DNA of 64,000 nucleotides, taken from positions 124,001 through 188,000 of the forward strand of contig JAJTUP010000056.1 in NCBI GenBank assembly GCA_021399435.1. The letters are read 5' to 3'. Below the pieces are notes generated by a model. It saw only the letters and a program-made list of their open reading frames with translations, searched no databases and was not told where the DNA came from. A program made the position numbers and the translations under genes. Below, piece by piece: positions 1 through 12,280 of this stretch (the first letter of the stretch is position 1; every line of letters begins with the position of its first letter). The DNA is from Diaporthe sp. PMI_573. Lineage: Eukaryota > Ascomycota > Sordariomycetes > Diaporthales > Diaporthaceae.

Positions 1-1889
1 CGCAGGGGTAGGGCAACACGTGACATGAGGGGCAATTGTGCTCGATGGTTACCGCATGGGAAAGCAACAACAGGTCACGTATACATTTTGGTTGCTATTG
101 CGTTTTTCGGGAAAACCTACGTGGCACTGGTGGCAACATTGCCTACTAGTGGACTAAGTCGGACGTAACTCTCTTGTAGGTCTTCGGAAAAATAAGAAGC
201 TTGTTAATAAGACGCGTAACAACGAAAAGGCGCGCGGACTGCCAGCGGTGATTTGTTCCTCCAAAAGCGGTCATGGCCAGCTTTGGCCTAAGACTCCCTG
301 CTTTTACGTCTGTACGTTTTGGTCTCATGCAGATTGGACCATTCAATAGGATTGTATCTGCCATTGCGTCGAAGGAAGGACGCGGACCGTCAGGCGATGT
401 GCCAGGAGGACCAATTCCCTGAACGCCACTAGCCCGTGTTGGCTTCAAGACCCCTGCTTCCCACAACTGTACGCTTGCAGGACAGGGAGGTCCCTTGCAA
501 ATGGTCGCCATGTCACTAGTTCGGTTCTTGTGGACAACATAAGGATGGTGATCCTGCCTTTCCACCTCCGCCGCCGCCGTTGTCCTTACGCTTCCAAATG
601 CCGCTGTAGGGCATTTTACAAAAATCACGTTGTTGATGTTGTGATGCGCGGATGAGCGATGATGTGATGCTGGACGTCTCGATTGTTGCAACAGCCGAGA
701 TGCCTATTTGAACGGCGGTGCAGACTGCGAATATAGAATCGATCCTCTTGACTGGTTGCGTGGTTGCTTTGTGACCCAAATTCAAGAATCATATGGGTTG
801 TGAACAAAAATTTAAGCAATTGCAGATTTCAGTGCGACGTCTGAGGCTAAGATTGGCTGTGTGGTTGACCAGGTAGCACGTGTCCGCCGCAAGGCCGCAA
901 CGACACAGCTCGACTCTTTCCTACCCGTGCCATGCAGCTAGGGTCTCCTCCTTCAAGGGCTATGTTCGGAAGTTCCCTGACAGTATGGATAAAGAAGCAG
1001 TGGAAAAGAAGACTTCTCCCGTTGGCTAGGACCGCAGAATTCAAAGGTGATTTCATTCCCTAGTACACATAGTTTTCAACGGCACGATATCGCTACGGTA
1101 TCGCTTTTGCAGCGAGATGTCGCGTCTGCAGCAAGATGGTGCTTCCTTGAAGATATCGCTTCTTCAGCACAATATCGCTACGATATTGCTTGCCACTGCA
1201 CCTTTACTCGAAGGTGACTGGTGAGGTCGTGAAACTGGACATGATGCCCTTTGCTTGGACATTCGTCGGTGCGGCCTGTAAGGACTGTAATGATAAACGG
1301 GGCCTGGTCCCACAACAGACAGATTGAAACCCAACAAAGCTTAAATATTTTTGGTCTAGCTCTAGTCTCGGCAGTGGCGACTTTTTATCTGCCCCTTTTC
1401 AGAATAAGGAATTCACATCACGGGATTAAAAATAAATTTCTTCATTTATGATATGTACATGCAGTACTGCAATCAAGCTTTACGGTTCTGAATATCATTT
1501 GCACAATAACTTGATTCATGCATGTCTGCTGTTTTCGGGCAATCAGCCACTACTTTGTTTCTTAATTTAGAAATTCTTATCTTAAAAATGAAGAAGTAGA
1601 TATTTAACAGTTTAATTTTAAAGTTCCTTAAATCCCTACACCTCACGCTCACCCAATCCTATCGGCAGATGCGTCATAGCGAGGTCCTTCAATTTCCAAA
1701 ACCATATGTCCGGAGTCGGTAAAAAAAGAACTTTGTGCTGGTAAAAAGCTTCATTTACTTTGTTGAAGGGGTAAAGCTACTTGGTCTCTTTACTTGCCCC
1801 TTCTACTTTACACAATCTTTGCGCTAATAGGAAAATATATTTGCATGAGTGAACCATTCACTCGATGTGGTCCTGCAGAAATGCGCTGA
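1..1889. other. Gene-poor left edge
   Basis: No coding region can be supported. The longest open frame (146-691, minus, 181 codons) has no recognisable motif and an ordinary residue composition for random sequence. The stretch includes an ATATCGCT-type short repeat cluster near 1085-1190 and an A+T-rich part near 1440-1640. Confidence 0.5.
1084..1192. repeat. ATATCGCT short-repeat cluster
   Basis: Five close matches to ATATCGCT (with GTATCGCT and ATATTGCT variants) lie within about 110 bp. The last two form a partial palindrome, AATATCGCTACGATATTG. The function is unknown; it could be the end of a decayed element. Confidence 0.4.
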
Positions 1890-3650
1890 CCGACTAATTA
1901 GTCGCGCGAAAGCTGGGCAGAGAAAAGAGCAACCCTGCGTACAGTGACGGCAGCGAGGGTCGCACAAGGACGCGCACCGACGAAGCAAGCTCGATGAACA
2001 GGAGAAACAGCCAAAACGTGGCGTAGGCCTTCCGCGAAAAGACTGTCTCCTTGGTTGAGGCGATTTCCAGGCGGAGGACGACGCAAGTTCAAGATTCCCA
2101 AGTTCGCGTAAAGTGTCAGCAAATTCGCATGCCAGATCACGGCGGTCTTCGTCGAAATGAAGGCCTCGAGGCTCCTCGATCATATCATGAGCGAGTCTGA
2201 GATGGTTGTATGACTCTGAAAACCTGCCCTGGTAACGCATGATTCTGCCGAGAACCATCCTCTTGCGAAAATCCACAGCTTGCTCATAAGCGAAGATTCG
2301 TTATCGAAGGGACGCAATCTCTGCAAATGTTCCTCAGCTTGAGATAGATCTTCAACCTGGATGAGATTGAGAGCCCGCTGGATTGTCCGATGCGCAATAG
2401 CCGAATTTGTCCTCTGATCTTGCTCTCGCATCTTGTCTTTATTGGAGACAATATCGAGAACCTCGACAGCGGCGTCTTGCTTGCCGTCCAGTCGGAGAAT
2501 CAGGGATTGTACTGATGCAAGACAACAAGATAAATACCATCTTGTCGAGAGGTCAGGGGAAGATGCTGTGCAAAGATTGCTTGAGGGCAGATCAGGATCT
2601 GAACATTCCGTGCTATGTTACGATGCCTAACTACATTGTGATTCCAGTGCGTCTAGCCACCCATCTTATAACCTGACCTGCCAATCCCTCATGGATCTCG
2701 ATGCACGCTGGCCTGAGCGAGGCTCAGCCCTGACTTGGGCGCCGTATGGGCCTGAGCGGTGCTGCGGTGCCTTTCGCCGATACTACGGTGCCCCTCACCG
2801 GGCCTCCGACGGGCCCGAAGTGCTGCCTTCCAACACATCTTGTATACCACGTGCGGCAACTTCTGCTTGATACCCAGCGAAACGTTTCCATGACATGGTT
2901 GGAAATCGGGCTGATTCAAGCAAAGTAAGCGCAATGTCGGCCCTGGTATTAGAGCCCGACCTTTCAAAGCAGTCCTTGTAAGATGATACAGTGTAGCGGA
3001 GGTGCGGCAGTATCGTCGATACATTTATGTTACTATGTCCTTTGTTAGCAAAATCAGTTGCTTTTAAGCCAAAAGCTAAACACAAACCTGGATTCAATGT
3101 ATTTCCATGGAATAGCTCTGTACTCTGTGATAAACGCCTGGCATTTCCAGAAGACTGTTTCCTCCGCGGAAAGATTCCGCCGGATACCGCTTGCGGCCTC
3201 CTTGTCTAACATGTAAGCTTGGCCGGACTTGTTCAAGATGCTCCTCGAAAGCATGTCGAGGGCACGGCCAAGTGAGTCATCATCAGAGAGGAGACGACTA
3301 AGGTCTGGTGAAAGGCCTGCAATGTTTGCATCTACCTCTTCAGTGTTGCCATGAACCGTCCAGCGTTTACGACGCGAACCTCCGCGGCGAGGAAGTCTTG
3401 GGTTAGGTTGTGGTCTGGCGATAGGAATAAAAGTAGCAGTGCTAGAGTTTCAGCGTCTTTAGCTGAAGCGGTTGTCGAGTTAAGGCCGCCAGTCTCAGAG
3501 GTGGTGCGCACGCTTTCAGGCTCGGAGGCTGTTCTAGCCTGTGTATTGTGGTATCTTGATAAACAACCACCAGCCATGTCGAGGGGTTTTGGCTGGGGTC
3601 TGAAAATCGAAGTTTCGTCGCAAAACGAATGCGTAACTGCATACAATTAG
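1890..3650 (-). pseudogene. Broken fungal NLR-like TPR protein
   Basis: Read on the minus strand, successive segments follow the C-terminal half of a familiar fungal P-loop NTPase-TPR (NLR-like) protein. The order is: ALLLLFLSPDHNLTQDF; then VDANIAGLSPDLSRLLSDDD through AIPWKYIES; then ILPHLRYTVSSYKDCFER and LLESARFPTMSWKRFA; then IQRALNLIQVEDLSQAEEHL; then GRIMRYQGRFSES and DLACEFADTLRELGN. A GT-AG intron plausibly explains one join near 3045-3085. The reading frame shifts near 2280, and again near 2090 after TLRELGN, without a usable splice site. The NTPase domain is not visible upstream. Such proteins are thought to act in fungal non-self recognition. This copy is not expected to make a full protein. 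Confidence 0.6.
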
Positions 3651-4117
3651 CCGGTTTGTATATAACTGGCTGGAACCAAAAAGTAAGGCCCGCCGCATAC
3701 AAAGTATTGATGCAAGTAAACGGTTAACGGGTATGGTGAGCTGCTCAACCTGTGCCCAGAAGGTTTTGTTTTGGGAAAGTATTCCGGAGGCCAGTTGAAC
3801 GTCGACCGTGGAAGCTCTCTCCCAGCTAGGACAGGTGAGTGTTGTGGCTGGATTCGCTGTGTTGCCGAACAAACTTACACCGATAAGGAGTCCAACACGC
3901 AGAAGAGCCCTGTGACCTGGTCCTGGGATACGCCCGCAGAAGACGCAAAGCAGTCGAGGATTGTCGCCCACTTGTGACCAATGTGAATATAGTGAGTAAT
4001 TCTGTTCTTCGCATGTCCCATTTCCAATAGGGTTTCCTCTGCCTGGATGATTCGTGAGAGGATCTCTGAGACGAAAGCGAGGCTTTTCGCTTCTGGCCAC
4101 CGCTGCCGGGAACGCAG

Positions 4118-4648
4118 TCATTTGTAGGTGGGAGTGACCCCGGCGTAGAGACGGAGCTTGACGCCTTGCGCGGTCGAGATGATGCCGCGGGCGTGGGCTG
4201 GCAGGGTTGCTACTATCTCGTAGCCTGCTTCATCTTCGTATGCGCTCGTCTCCTCGAAAGTCGCATCAGGTAAAGGCAGAGGAACTCCTTCGACTATGGG
4301 TTGGAGGCCACGGCAACGCTGCTTCCAGTGCTCCTTTAGCTGGTCCCTCAGGTCGCACGACTGGTCCCTCGCATGGTCTTGTTCGTTCCTGATGCCTCTT
4401 CGGCCATCCTTGTGCCCTTGGTAAGTATCCTTTACGTTTGCCGACGCATAGCGATACTGGTGGTATTTGAGCGTACTGTCGTCCGATGGAGCAGCATAGT
4501 GTGCATAGAGGTTGAGGTTAGTTCCGTCCGTGGTGAACGTCGTGCCCTCGGCACAGCCGGGGGGATCAGACTTGCCCAGGTAGGAGAGGGCCTGGTTCCT
4601 TGCGTTACGATCAAGAGAAAGAACCACAGACATGTTGCCCTTAACCAT
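4118..4648 (-). pseudogene. DUF7924-like fragment
   Basis: The 176-codon frame contains DGTNLNLYAHYAAPSDDSTL, KDGRRGIRNEQDHARDQ and LRDQLKEHWKQR. This resembles the C-terminal part of a large fungal family of predicted nuclease-fold proteins (DUF7924-like, by recognition only). Coding-like sequence continues upstream in another frame (VEFAACVVNDVNRLEGWP, LLRLMAFRD), and the join needs a one-base shift near 4648. A further coding-like piece in a third frame (ACSQLVHELAQWTISPSAF) lies at about 4830-4930. The 5' part is therefore broken. It sits immediately upstream of the NLR-like relic on the same strand, but nothing shows they were one gene. Confidence 0.45.
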
Positions 4649-5015
4649 CTCGAAACGCCATCAGCCTGAGCAAATCCACCACAAAGGTGGGCACGTTCCT
4701 CAGCAACATCGGCCACCCTTCTAGACGATTCACATCGTTAACCACGCAAGCCGCGAACTCTACTATGAGTCACCGCAGTTGACATCCTCCGTCTAGGCGA
4801 TTGCTGTATACATAGCGGACGAGTCCTCCAAACTCAGGGACGAACGCCGACGGCGAGATGGTCCACTGGGCCAGCTCGTGGACCAACTGCGAGCAAGCAG
4901 GCTTGTATGTATTTCGGATCGCGATAGACAGCGTTAGTGACGGCCGAGAAAGCATGAGCCTCTGAAGCAGCAGAAATTCGAGCCTTTTTCTTGGCTGCGT
5001 GTTTAATACCGACAA

Positions 5016-7292
5016 TTCAACGTGAGCTATAAAGGTACCTGACCTGACCTAGCTGGCATGGGTACAGGAATTCATCCCGCCTAAAGGGTGGCTACGGACA
5101 GGGCAGCACAGCCGGCCTTCTCGTGCTGGGATATACAAGGCACCCCCCGAAGGATGGCCGGGGGGGGGGGTGAAATGTAAAAAGTCCGGGGACCACGAAA
5201 CGAACCCTGTTTACAGGAGCCTATGAAGACTTATTTACAGAGGCCGGGCTACGATTTCGGATACTCAGCGGACATGTACAGGCTACACCTAGGAAGCTTT
5301 ATCACCGAGATCAACGGCCACAAGGTCTCCGCAATAGCCGACGGGTCGTCTGCGATGCAATTCTCCGAATTTGCTAGCTCGAGCTGCATGGGAGATAGCT
5401 TGATGATCTGGTGCCATTGACTGGGTAGCAATTTCTTTACCTGCTCGAGACGATCCAGAGTAAGCCTTCCCGTTCTCTGCCTCCATCAGAAGGCTGGGCT
5501 TCGTTTGCCGTGCAGACATCGTCTATGGTGGCCAGGGTTGAAAGCCACTCCACTCAATCCACTGGCTGCTCGAGTGGAGTGGGTGGATCATAATCCACTG
5601 AATGTCTCAGGATAGTGGATCCACTGGAGGCTGTCGTGGATTAGGGTGGATTGGGTGGATTGGCAAGTGCCTCAATTCGTGATGGCGAAGCTATTCCCGA
5701 AGCCCTTGCCCACCTAAGTGCCCTGTTCCAGGCTCCAAGCGAGACTATCTCCAACTGGCTTCCATCTCGTCTTGAACACTCGCCACCTGAGTAAGCCACT
5801 GTGTTGCCCACTCTTCAAGTTGTTGATCTGACATCGGAGCCAATTCGAGATTGACTCTTTCTTCATCTATCGAGATAAAGAATGATCTAGATCATGAATA
5901 ATACCCGCCCTCAGCCATGACCGCAATACCTGGCACATCCCGATAACCTGAGCACATGGTTGGATCGAGCATTAACCCATGCCTGCATTGACTAGACGCT
6001 CATTTAACACTCCCTTCTCTGTGCTAGAAAACAAAACATTCTGCCCCTCTCACTAAGGTGCAGACCTTTTTGCGAGTCTCTTTGAACGTCGAAGTATCTG
6101 AATGACCCCCTGCATCGGACCTCGAACCGGACTCTTATTCTCTAGTTGCGGGACTGGGACAAGAACATCCTCCTCCGGTGCGGCCTCAGCATGGGCATCC
6201 TCCTCATCCGCAACTGCCACGGTGACAGATTTAGCTTCACGCTCTAAGACGACATGGAGCCAAAAGGATTATCCCCTGAAGGAGCATGCCGCGGTTAGGC
6301 TCTCCCTCAACCCCTATATCGCGCCCAGTTCCTTCGCACCCCTTCTGGCACGCATCATTTGCCCCGGCCCCGGGTACTTCAATCTTTCTTCCAGGCTCGG
6401 TCCCAGCCTTAGCACTGCCTACCGTGCTGGTTGCCTTCTCCTCCGCCTACGTCTCATCGGCTCTGCCATGTCGACCTTCTTCTACCCTTTCCCAGCCACC
6501 CTATAATCATATCCCAGTCGGGAGGGGGGGGGGGCGACAGATCAGATCCCGAAAATGACAGCGACCCGCCTCTGCAACCCCAATTATGCAAGCACAAGAA
6601 CTGGGTCGAGTACTTTTGTCACCCACCCTGCCACCCTACCACACCTTGCTCAACTCGGGCTTGGAACAAGGCAACCAAGATAAGTTGAGCCTAGTTCCCG
6701 CTCATTGCTGCCTAAATGCTACCCTCGGGCAGGTAGCAGGATGTCAAGCAGGATGAGCAGTGAATAATTATAGAGAAATCCACCTATCCCTAGTCGCGGA
6801 TTCGGGCACAATCAACCCCACGGTGTTCTTGAAATCAATCCAGGAAGCATGGGCAAACGCTTATATATAGCAACATGAAGCCGAACTCTACACTGTTATC
6901 TGCCCCTGGCATGCGCAACCAAGCTCTCATCTATCCTGTGCTATATAGCAGGATTCAACAAAGGTCAAGCTGTGTGCATGTAAGTGGGACTAATGTTGGT
7001 CCTTCGGCAATGTTAAAAATGGGGAGCACCCATAGACCCCGAAAGTGCGGCTAGAAATTAATGGCGAACCACCAGCTGGGAGGCGTAGTTCGCCCTCACT
7101 CCTCTGTAAGGCGACAGAAAACCTCCTCTCGCATATTCGAATCAGGCATACTCCTAACCTGATCATTCAGGATGTGTATAAATAGAGGTTAGATCCCTTA
7201 GCTTCTTAATCTTGTTCTGTTTGAATATTAAATACTGTCTTCAAACTATCTGCCACACAATATCATTTTTCCGATTACTTGCAATATACAAT
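5016..7292. other. Intergenic, no supported gene
   Basis: Only short frames without motifs occur here (for example 5223-5420 plus and 6102-6506 plus). G runs lie at 5160-5170 and 6523-6533. The GTGGATT-rich patch near 5541-5670 is listed separately. The last few hundred bases probably hold the promoter of the Est1-like gene. Confidence 0.5.
5541..5670. repeat. GTGGAT/ATCCAC repeat patch, possible hAT end relic
   Basis: About ten copies of GTGGAT or its complement ATCCAC occur in 130 bp, in both orientations. The same motif crowds both ends of the hAT element at 40381-43402, so this may be an orphan subterminal region of a related element. No transposase or paired terminus is visible here. 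Confidence 0.35.
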
Positions 7293-7416
7293 ATGGCCAA
7301 CATAGCTCAAGGCTGGATCAACCATTTACGCCGACAAAAGAAGTGTGTTGCGACGGGGTCAAACTCTGAGTGTGCTCGACTGACTTTTTTATAGCAACCA
7401 AGCTGCCCCAACGGAC

Positions 7417-9668
7417 ATGAGGGACGATGGGTCTTCGTCGACCTCGGCAAGAGAACAGCGACGGCAAGGCCCCAGCAATGACAACGCTGAGGACGCTGCT
7501 CCGCGAGATCCTCCTGAACCTGCTTCACGTGGTGATACAGGGACTAAAGATGCTTCGCCAGCGAGAAACCAGCTAAAAAGCCCGACGAACTCGGTCAAAG
7601 CCGGCGACCGCACCCGTTCGCCCTCCCCAAGTAGACGCTTGAGACCAAAAGCCACCACGGCAGACGAGTCGACGCCTGATTTTCCTGCCCGGAGAACAGG
7701 AGGTCGATTATGGAATGAGGGTAACCCGATTCCAACCCGAACTTCGGTGCCAGCCCAACCTGCACCTCAACCAAATCCTCGACAGTCCCGCGGACGCGAC
7801 GACGAAGTCAGTACTCAGTCGGCAGAGGAAGATCCTTCCGTGAATACGATGATTGGGCAACCAGAAACCCGTCCAATCAGTCAAGAACAATTAGTTGCCG
7901 AAGTGAAGGAAATTTATGCCGGTTTAGTTATGTGCGTCACTTTCAGTCTCGTGGTGTGCCTGTCTCGTTGCTTGCGATGTCCTACTAACCGACTCTTGAC
8001 AATCGTAGGGTCGAGTCCAAGTGCATCGAGGTTGATAGCTCACAGAGTGCGCAAAATGATTCAAATCCCAAGCTCAACAATGAACAATGGCAAGCACTGA
8101 TTGCGCTACACCGCACTCTCTTGCATGAACACCACGACTTCTTTTTAGCTTCACAGCACCCATCAGCAAGCCCAGCTCTGAGGAGACTTGCATCAAAGTA
8201 TTCCATGCCGGCGAGGATGTGGCGCCATGGTATACATTCGTTCCTTGAATTATTACGCCATAGGCTTCCTGCCTCTTTGGAGCACATGCTTACCTTCATT
8301 TATCTTGCATACTCGATGATGGCCTTGCTGTACGAGACGGTCCCAAATTTCGAGGACACTTGGATTGAGTGCCTGGGGGACCTTGGTCGATATCGTATGG
8401 CAATCGAGGATGAGGATATACGCAACAGGGAAATTTGGACGGACGTATCGAGGTACTGGTACTCTAAAGCCAGCGACAAGGCACCTACCACCGGAAGGCT
8501 TTACCACCACCTTGCGATCCTTGCGAGGCCTTATGCTGTTAAACAGCTTTTCTACTACACGAAGAGTCTGTGTGTCGCGATACCGTTCAAGTCCGCAAGG
8601 GACAGCATCCTCACACTATTCGATCCAATCATCGACGGAACTCAGACTCGACTACAAGCCATCAACCTGAACTTTGTGAAGGCACATGGCATTCTTTTCA
8701 TCAGAAGCAATACAGACGAGAAGGACAAGGCGCTTTTCAAAGGTCGCGATGGACCCCTCGTCGAATACGAAAAGGCCAAGGATCAATTTCTTGCACACCT
8801 GGATAACCACATTGCGCGGACGACCCAGAATTGGATAGAGCCTGGCGCTTTGATTGCCATTTCAAACTGCAATGCCCAATTGGAGTATGGAAAGACCGAG
8901 GCAAACACGCACGGCAATGCCAACGTTTTGATGACGGCTATCCTGCCGGAGTCGGACAGAGACACATTCATGGAGAACTCAACAGAAGACAAGCCGAAAC
9001 CATCCGAGGTCTTCACCGAAGCTTCTGAATTTGCCGAGGAGTGTGATGTGATCATCTCGCGCCGTTACGGCGACCCTAATGTTTTACCTTATCTCAATGT
9101 CCGCCTGTCTTTCATGAAGTTCATCGCTGGCAATGAGGCTGCTATGGGTTACATCAAAGACGTGTTTCCCTGGGCACTGATAGTGTTGATGCTCAACTCC
9201 CTGTCGATTAGCTTTCAGAACCATGTACGCATCGAGTCTGAGGAATTTCCACGACCAAGCGACAGGCCTCTACCAGAGGACTGGTCTCTCCGAGGCCTCC
9301 TCTGGACTGACAGACTATTCCCACATGACTGGTTTTCCAACCACAATGTTGATGACGACGAAAGGAGCTTTGAACTCGCTTCCATGACCGAGGAGAGGAA
9401 GGAGCGTGTTCTCTGGCTGGGCTACAACCTCGCACTCCCTGGCAAGTGGCTTACCTATAACAAACAAACCAAGCAATTCGGTGCGACACCTGAGTACCAG
9501 AAAGAGTACTCTGTATACGACGCAAGCAAGGACAGCACTTTATGTGGCAAGGGTACAGCCACGGCCGACCAAGGCACCGTGGGTTTCATTACTGAGAAAG
9601 ACAACTGCGACAATCCACCAGTCTTGGATAAAGGTGCCTCCATGATGACTGAACGGGCAAGCTCTTGA
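7417..9668 (+). CDS. Est1-type DNA/RNA-binding domain protein
   Basis: Two exons, 7417-7931 and 8009-9668, are separated by a 77-nt GT-AG intron (GTGCGT...CGTAG). They join in phase to give 724 residues. The N-terminal 170 residues are polar and low in structure. From about residue 195 the protein follows the fungal Est1/SMG-type TPR-like domain: LHRTLLHEHHDFFLASQHPS, RMWRHGIHSFLELLRHRLP, GDLGRYRMAIED, GRLYHHLAILARP and LFYYTKSLCVAIPF. The C-terminal core includes LRGLLWTDRLFPHDWF. Family members bind telomerase RNA or nonsense-mediated-decay factors; many fungal paralogues are uncharacterised. An upstream ATG at 7293 with a 52-nt intron (7343-7394) would add 24 residues in frame and is a credible alternative start. 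No frame damage was seen. Confidence 0.82.
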
Positions 9669-10674
9669 GTTCACAGAATCAGGGGGGGGGGGCGGGAGGA
9701 GGTGCCGGGGGCTCTGAATTTCCCTTTTCTGATGATGGCGTGGAGCCTGTTCTTGACGGTTTTTTTGAAAGAGAGGCAGGTTCCTTTTGTCGTGATTCCT
9801 AAACCTAGACTCATGAGGGACGATGTGTGTGGTGGAGACCCATGCTAGTCTGACAGGTTGCAACCTCGGCCTCGGACCAGTTACCGAGATTATACTTCGG
9901 CACTCCGGGAATTCCTACTCGCTCATCATAGCGGCCACCATTTGACCTCATGCATCTCGCAGCCCTGAAGAAAGGCGGACACTGTCAGCATATCGAAAGA
10001 ATGTCTATGATCACCTATAGAATCTTAGTTTTTTGATATGGCCTCGCTAATTCTTTGCCGACTGTTATTCCTAGTTTAAAATTCTTTAATCACAAAGTAT
10101 TAAATTAGACACGAAGTGATAGGAAGTTGATGTCCTGAAGCCCTAGGATAGAACTTATAACAGAATTTAAATAGATAGTTAACCAAAAGTCTTACGTTAC
10201 GTGCCAAAACTCGAACATTGGGAATCTTTTCACTCTATATATATATCTGAATCGAAGATGGCGCAAAGATTAAAACGTAACTCAGTTGACGCAGAGACGA
10301 TCAAGAACGGCGGGAATGATCAAAGACTAATGAAACCACGAGGGGCCTGGACAAGAAACGACGGAGATGGGGCTAGACGCCTTTGCCTCTCGGAAAGCTG
10401 GTGACTGTCCCTTTATGGGCTCCTTATGCACTGTGGAAGGGTTACAAGGCTGCATTTGGACAGGTTGTGTGTCCTTACGCAATAGATGACGGTGCAAAGG
10501 GAGGCAGTATCTCTGGACCAGTCAAGCAGGGGAGCTAAGTACCAGCTGTCCCATTAATGACAACAGCTTTGCACGTAGCGAAAGTACGCAGGGGTATCTA
10601 TGCAAAAGAGGCGCAAAAGTCTTATCCACAAAAAGCCTGCTCATGCTGTCAGGACCTTTACGGATGTGACTGAA
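9669..10674. other. Intergenic, A+T-rich in part
   Basis: No supported gene. There is a G run at 9682-9691 just after the Est1-like stop, and an A+T-rich stretch at about 10030-10200. A 67-codon frame at 10201-10404 has no motif. Confidence 0.5.
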
Positions 10675-10836
10675 CCCAAGAAAAGCGACTGGGCCACTGC
10701 AATTGAGGGCATTCGTGCAGACGGCGTACGCCTAACTCTAATGTTCATCTTGGCGTGCTAAACGCTGCAAAAGCAATATTTCCCAGAGAACCCACCGGAC
10801 TACAAGTATGAAGCCAGCGTGAATGGGTTCAGATAA
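10675..10836 (+). mobile_element. Fot1/pogo-type DDE transposase fragment
   Basis: The frame reads PKKSDWATAIEGIRADGV followed by LQKQYFPENPPDYKYEASVN. This matches the part of pogo/Fot1 DDE transposases after the first catalytic Asp, usually of the form REWATxIECxxADG...QW.P. An in-frame TAA at 10759-10761 interrupts it. No helix-turn-helix region, second catalytic block or terminal repeats are nearby, so this is an isolated relic. Confidence 0.55.
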
Positions 10837-11151
10837 TATGCCATGTATACTGATGTCTCTCGAGCTTGGGAAACGTTCCAACCTCCGTAGTGCAATCCTC
10901 TTTTGCTCGCCTAGACCTCATTAAGGTTTCGTCTATGTGGTTGCTGTTATAGTAGTTGCAACATTGACTGGAGCACAAGCATCGGAAGATATAGTTGTGC
11001 TAGCAGGAGATATCCATCTTGGGGATCTCATCATGGCCGAGTTGCTTCAGATACGTATCGGCCTGTCGAGAAGGTTATCGGTTTGTTGATAATTCTGTAT
11101 TGCAGTGTTAGTGTTTTTACCTTTGCCTTAGTCTAGGATATTGCAAGTTGC

Positions 11152-11743
11152 TTACTGTTTATAAATCTCGCTTGCATCTCTATTCAAAAATGGGGAGTAT
11201 CCCACGAGAAACTCGTAGATTAGTACTCCCAACGACCACCAGTCTACCGTTGTAGTATATCCTTCGTTATACAAGACCTCTGGTGCTAGGTATTCTGATG
11301 TTCCGCATAGTGTATATGTCTTGGCGGTGCGATCTTGCTCATGGAGCCGCTTGGCAAAGCCAAAATCCACCAGCTTATGTCCGTCCTCGTCTAAGAGCAG
11401 GTTCTCCGGTTTTAGGTCACGATAGAAGACGCCGCCTTGCTTCTCGTGGAGGTACTCGAATGCCAAGACGATCTCTGCCGGGTAGAAACGTGCCGTTGAT
11501 TCATCAAAGCGTCGTAATTGTCGAAGATAATTATGTAAAGAGTTCGCCACCGGGGACATTTTCCAGGATCATATAGAGTGAATTTATGTCGGAGAAGGAG
11601 CCCAAGAGCTTTGTCATGAATGGGTGACCGCTTACATCGCATAGAATCCTACGTTCTTGCTGGACATGAATAATCTGGTTGAGTTCAATCACTTTGTAGT
11701 ACAGTAGTGGTGGTGCGGGTTTGTTGGTACGGATAGCATACCT
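11152..11743 (-). pseudogene. PKA-catalytic-like kinase remnant
   Basis: On the minus strand an exon beginning after a TTTCTCTGCAG acceptor reads IIHVQQERRILCDVSGHPFM, LLGSFSDINSLYMILE, VPGGELF, then RRFDESTARFY, FYRDLKPENLLLDEDG, LVDFGFAKRL, TLCGTSEYLAPEV and VDWWSLGVLIYEFLVGY. These are AGC-kinase subdomains II-IX, closest to cAMP-dependent protein kinase catalytic subunits. Damage: the sequence shifts frame after GGELF; the expected VAIK lysine reads YAIR; a residue is missing before LVDFG; and the coding signal ends at EIYKQ, before the C-lobe is finished. The YRD and DFG motifs remain. No working kinase is expected. Confidence 0.75.
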
Positions 11744-12280
11744 GCAGAGAAATCACAAATACATAAAACGACTCAGAATTTTATGCCGATGGTCCTAAGT
11801 CGGACAGCGATGATATAATCTGTGGCGGTTGTCACCACTAGACGGCTGACACCACCACAAGGTGCTGGCAGGGGGGGGGCTGGCCCCTGCGACAGGCACG
11901 GACCACGGTTATTAAACTTCTTCAACGCGTCGCACATCGCGAGTTTCTTTTCTTTCTTCTCCCCTCCTCAAGCTTAGAATCTTCGTACGTAGTGCCAATA
12001 CAACAGCTTCCATGCTGGACATTGCTGGCCGTTACATAATCTTGCTCGAAATGTTAGGGGCGGGATGGGCAGACATTGGCTGAAAGTAGTTTAGCTTCGT
12101 GTGATACAGACGGGTGGGTCTGTGACCAAGACATGCTGTCAACACGGGATATAAATTGTTCAGACACCCATCTGATCGGCGGGTATCTTTGAACTTCTCT
12201 TGCATCATTTCCGCGATTCAATTTAAATTCCATACTTCCATTCAATTAACGCAAATTATTCATCACACTGGTGGCTTTCA
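11744..12280. other. Intergenic; promoter side of the ankyrin gene
   Basis: No gene is seen. A G run lies at 11871-11878 and a pyrimidine-rich tract at about 11945-11970. The last 100 bases before the ankyrin ATG are A+T-rich. Confidence 0.45.

Noticed and set aside
146..691. 181-codon minus-strand frame at the left edge
   Set aside because: No motif, no coding-like pattern, and two overlapping frames of similar quality; treated as chance.
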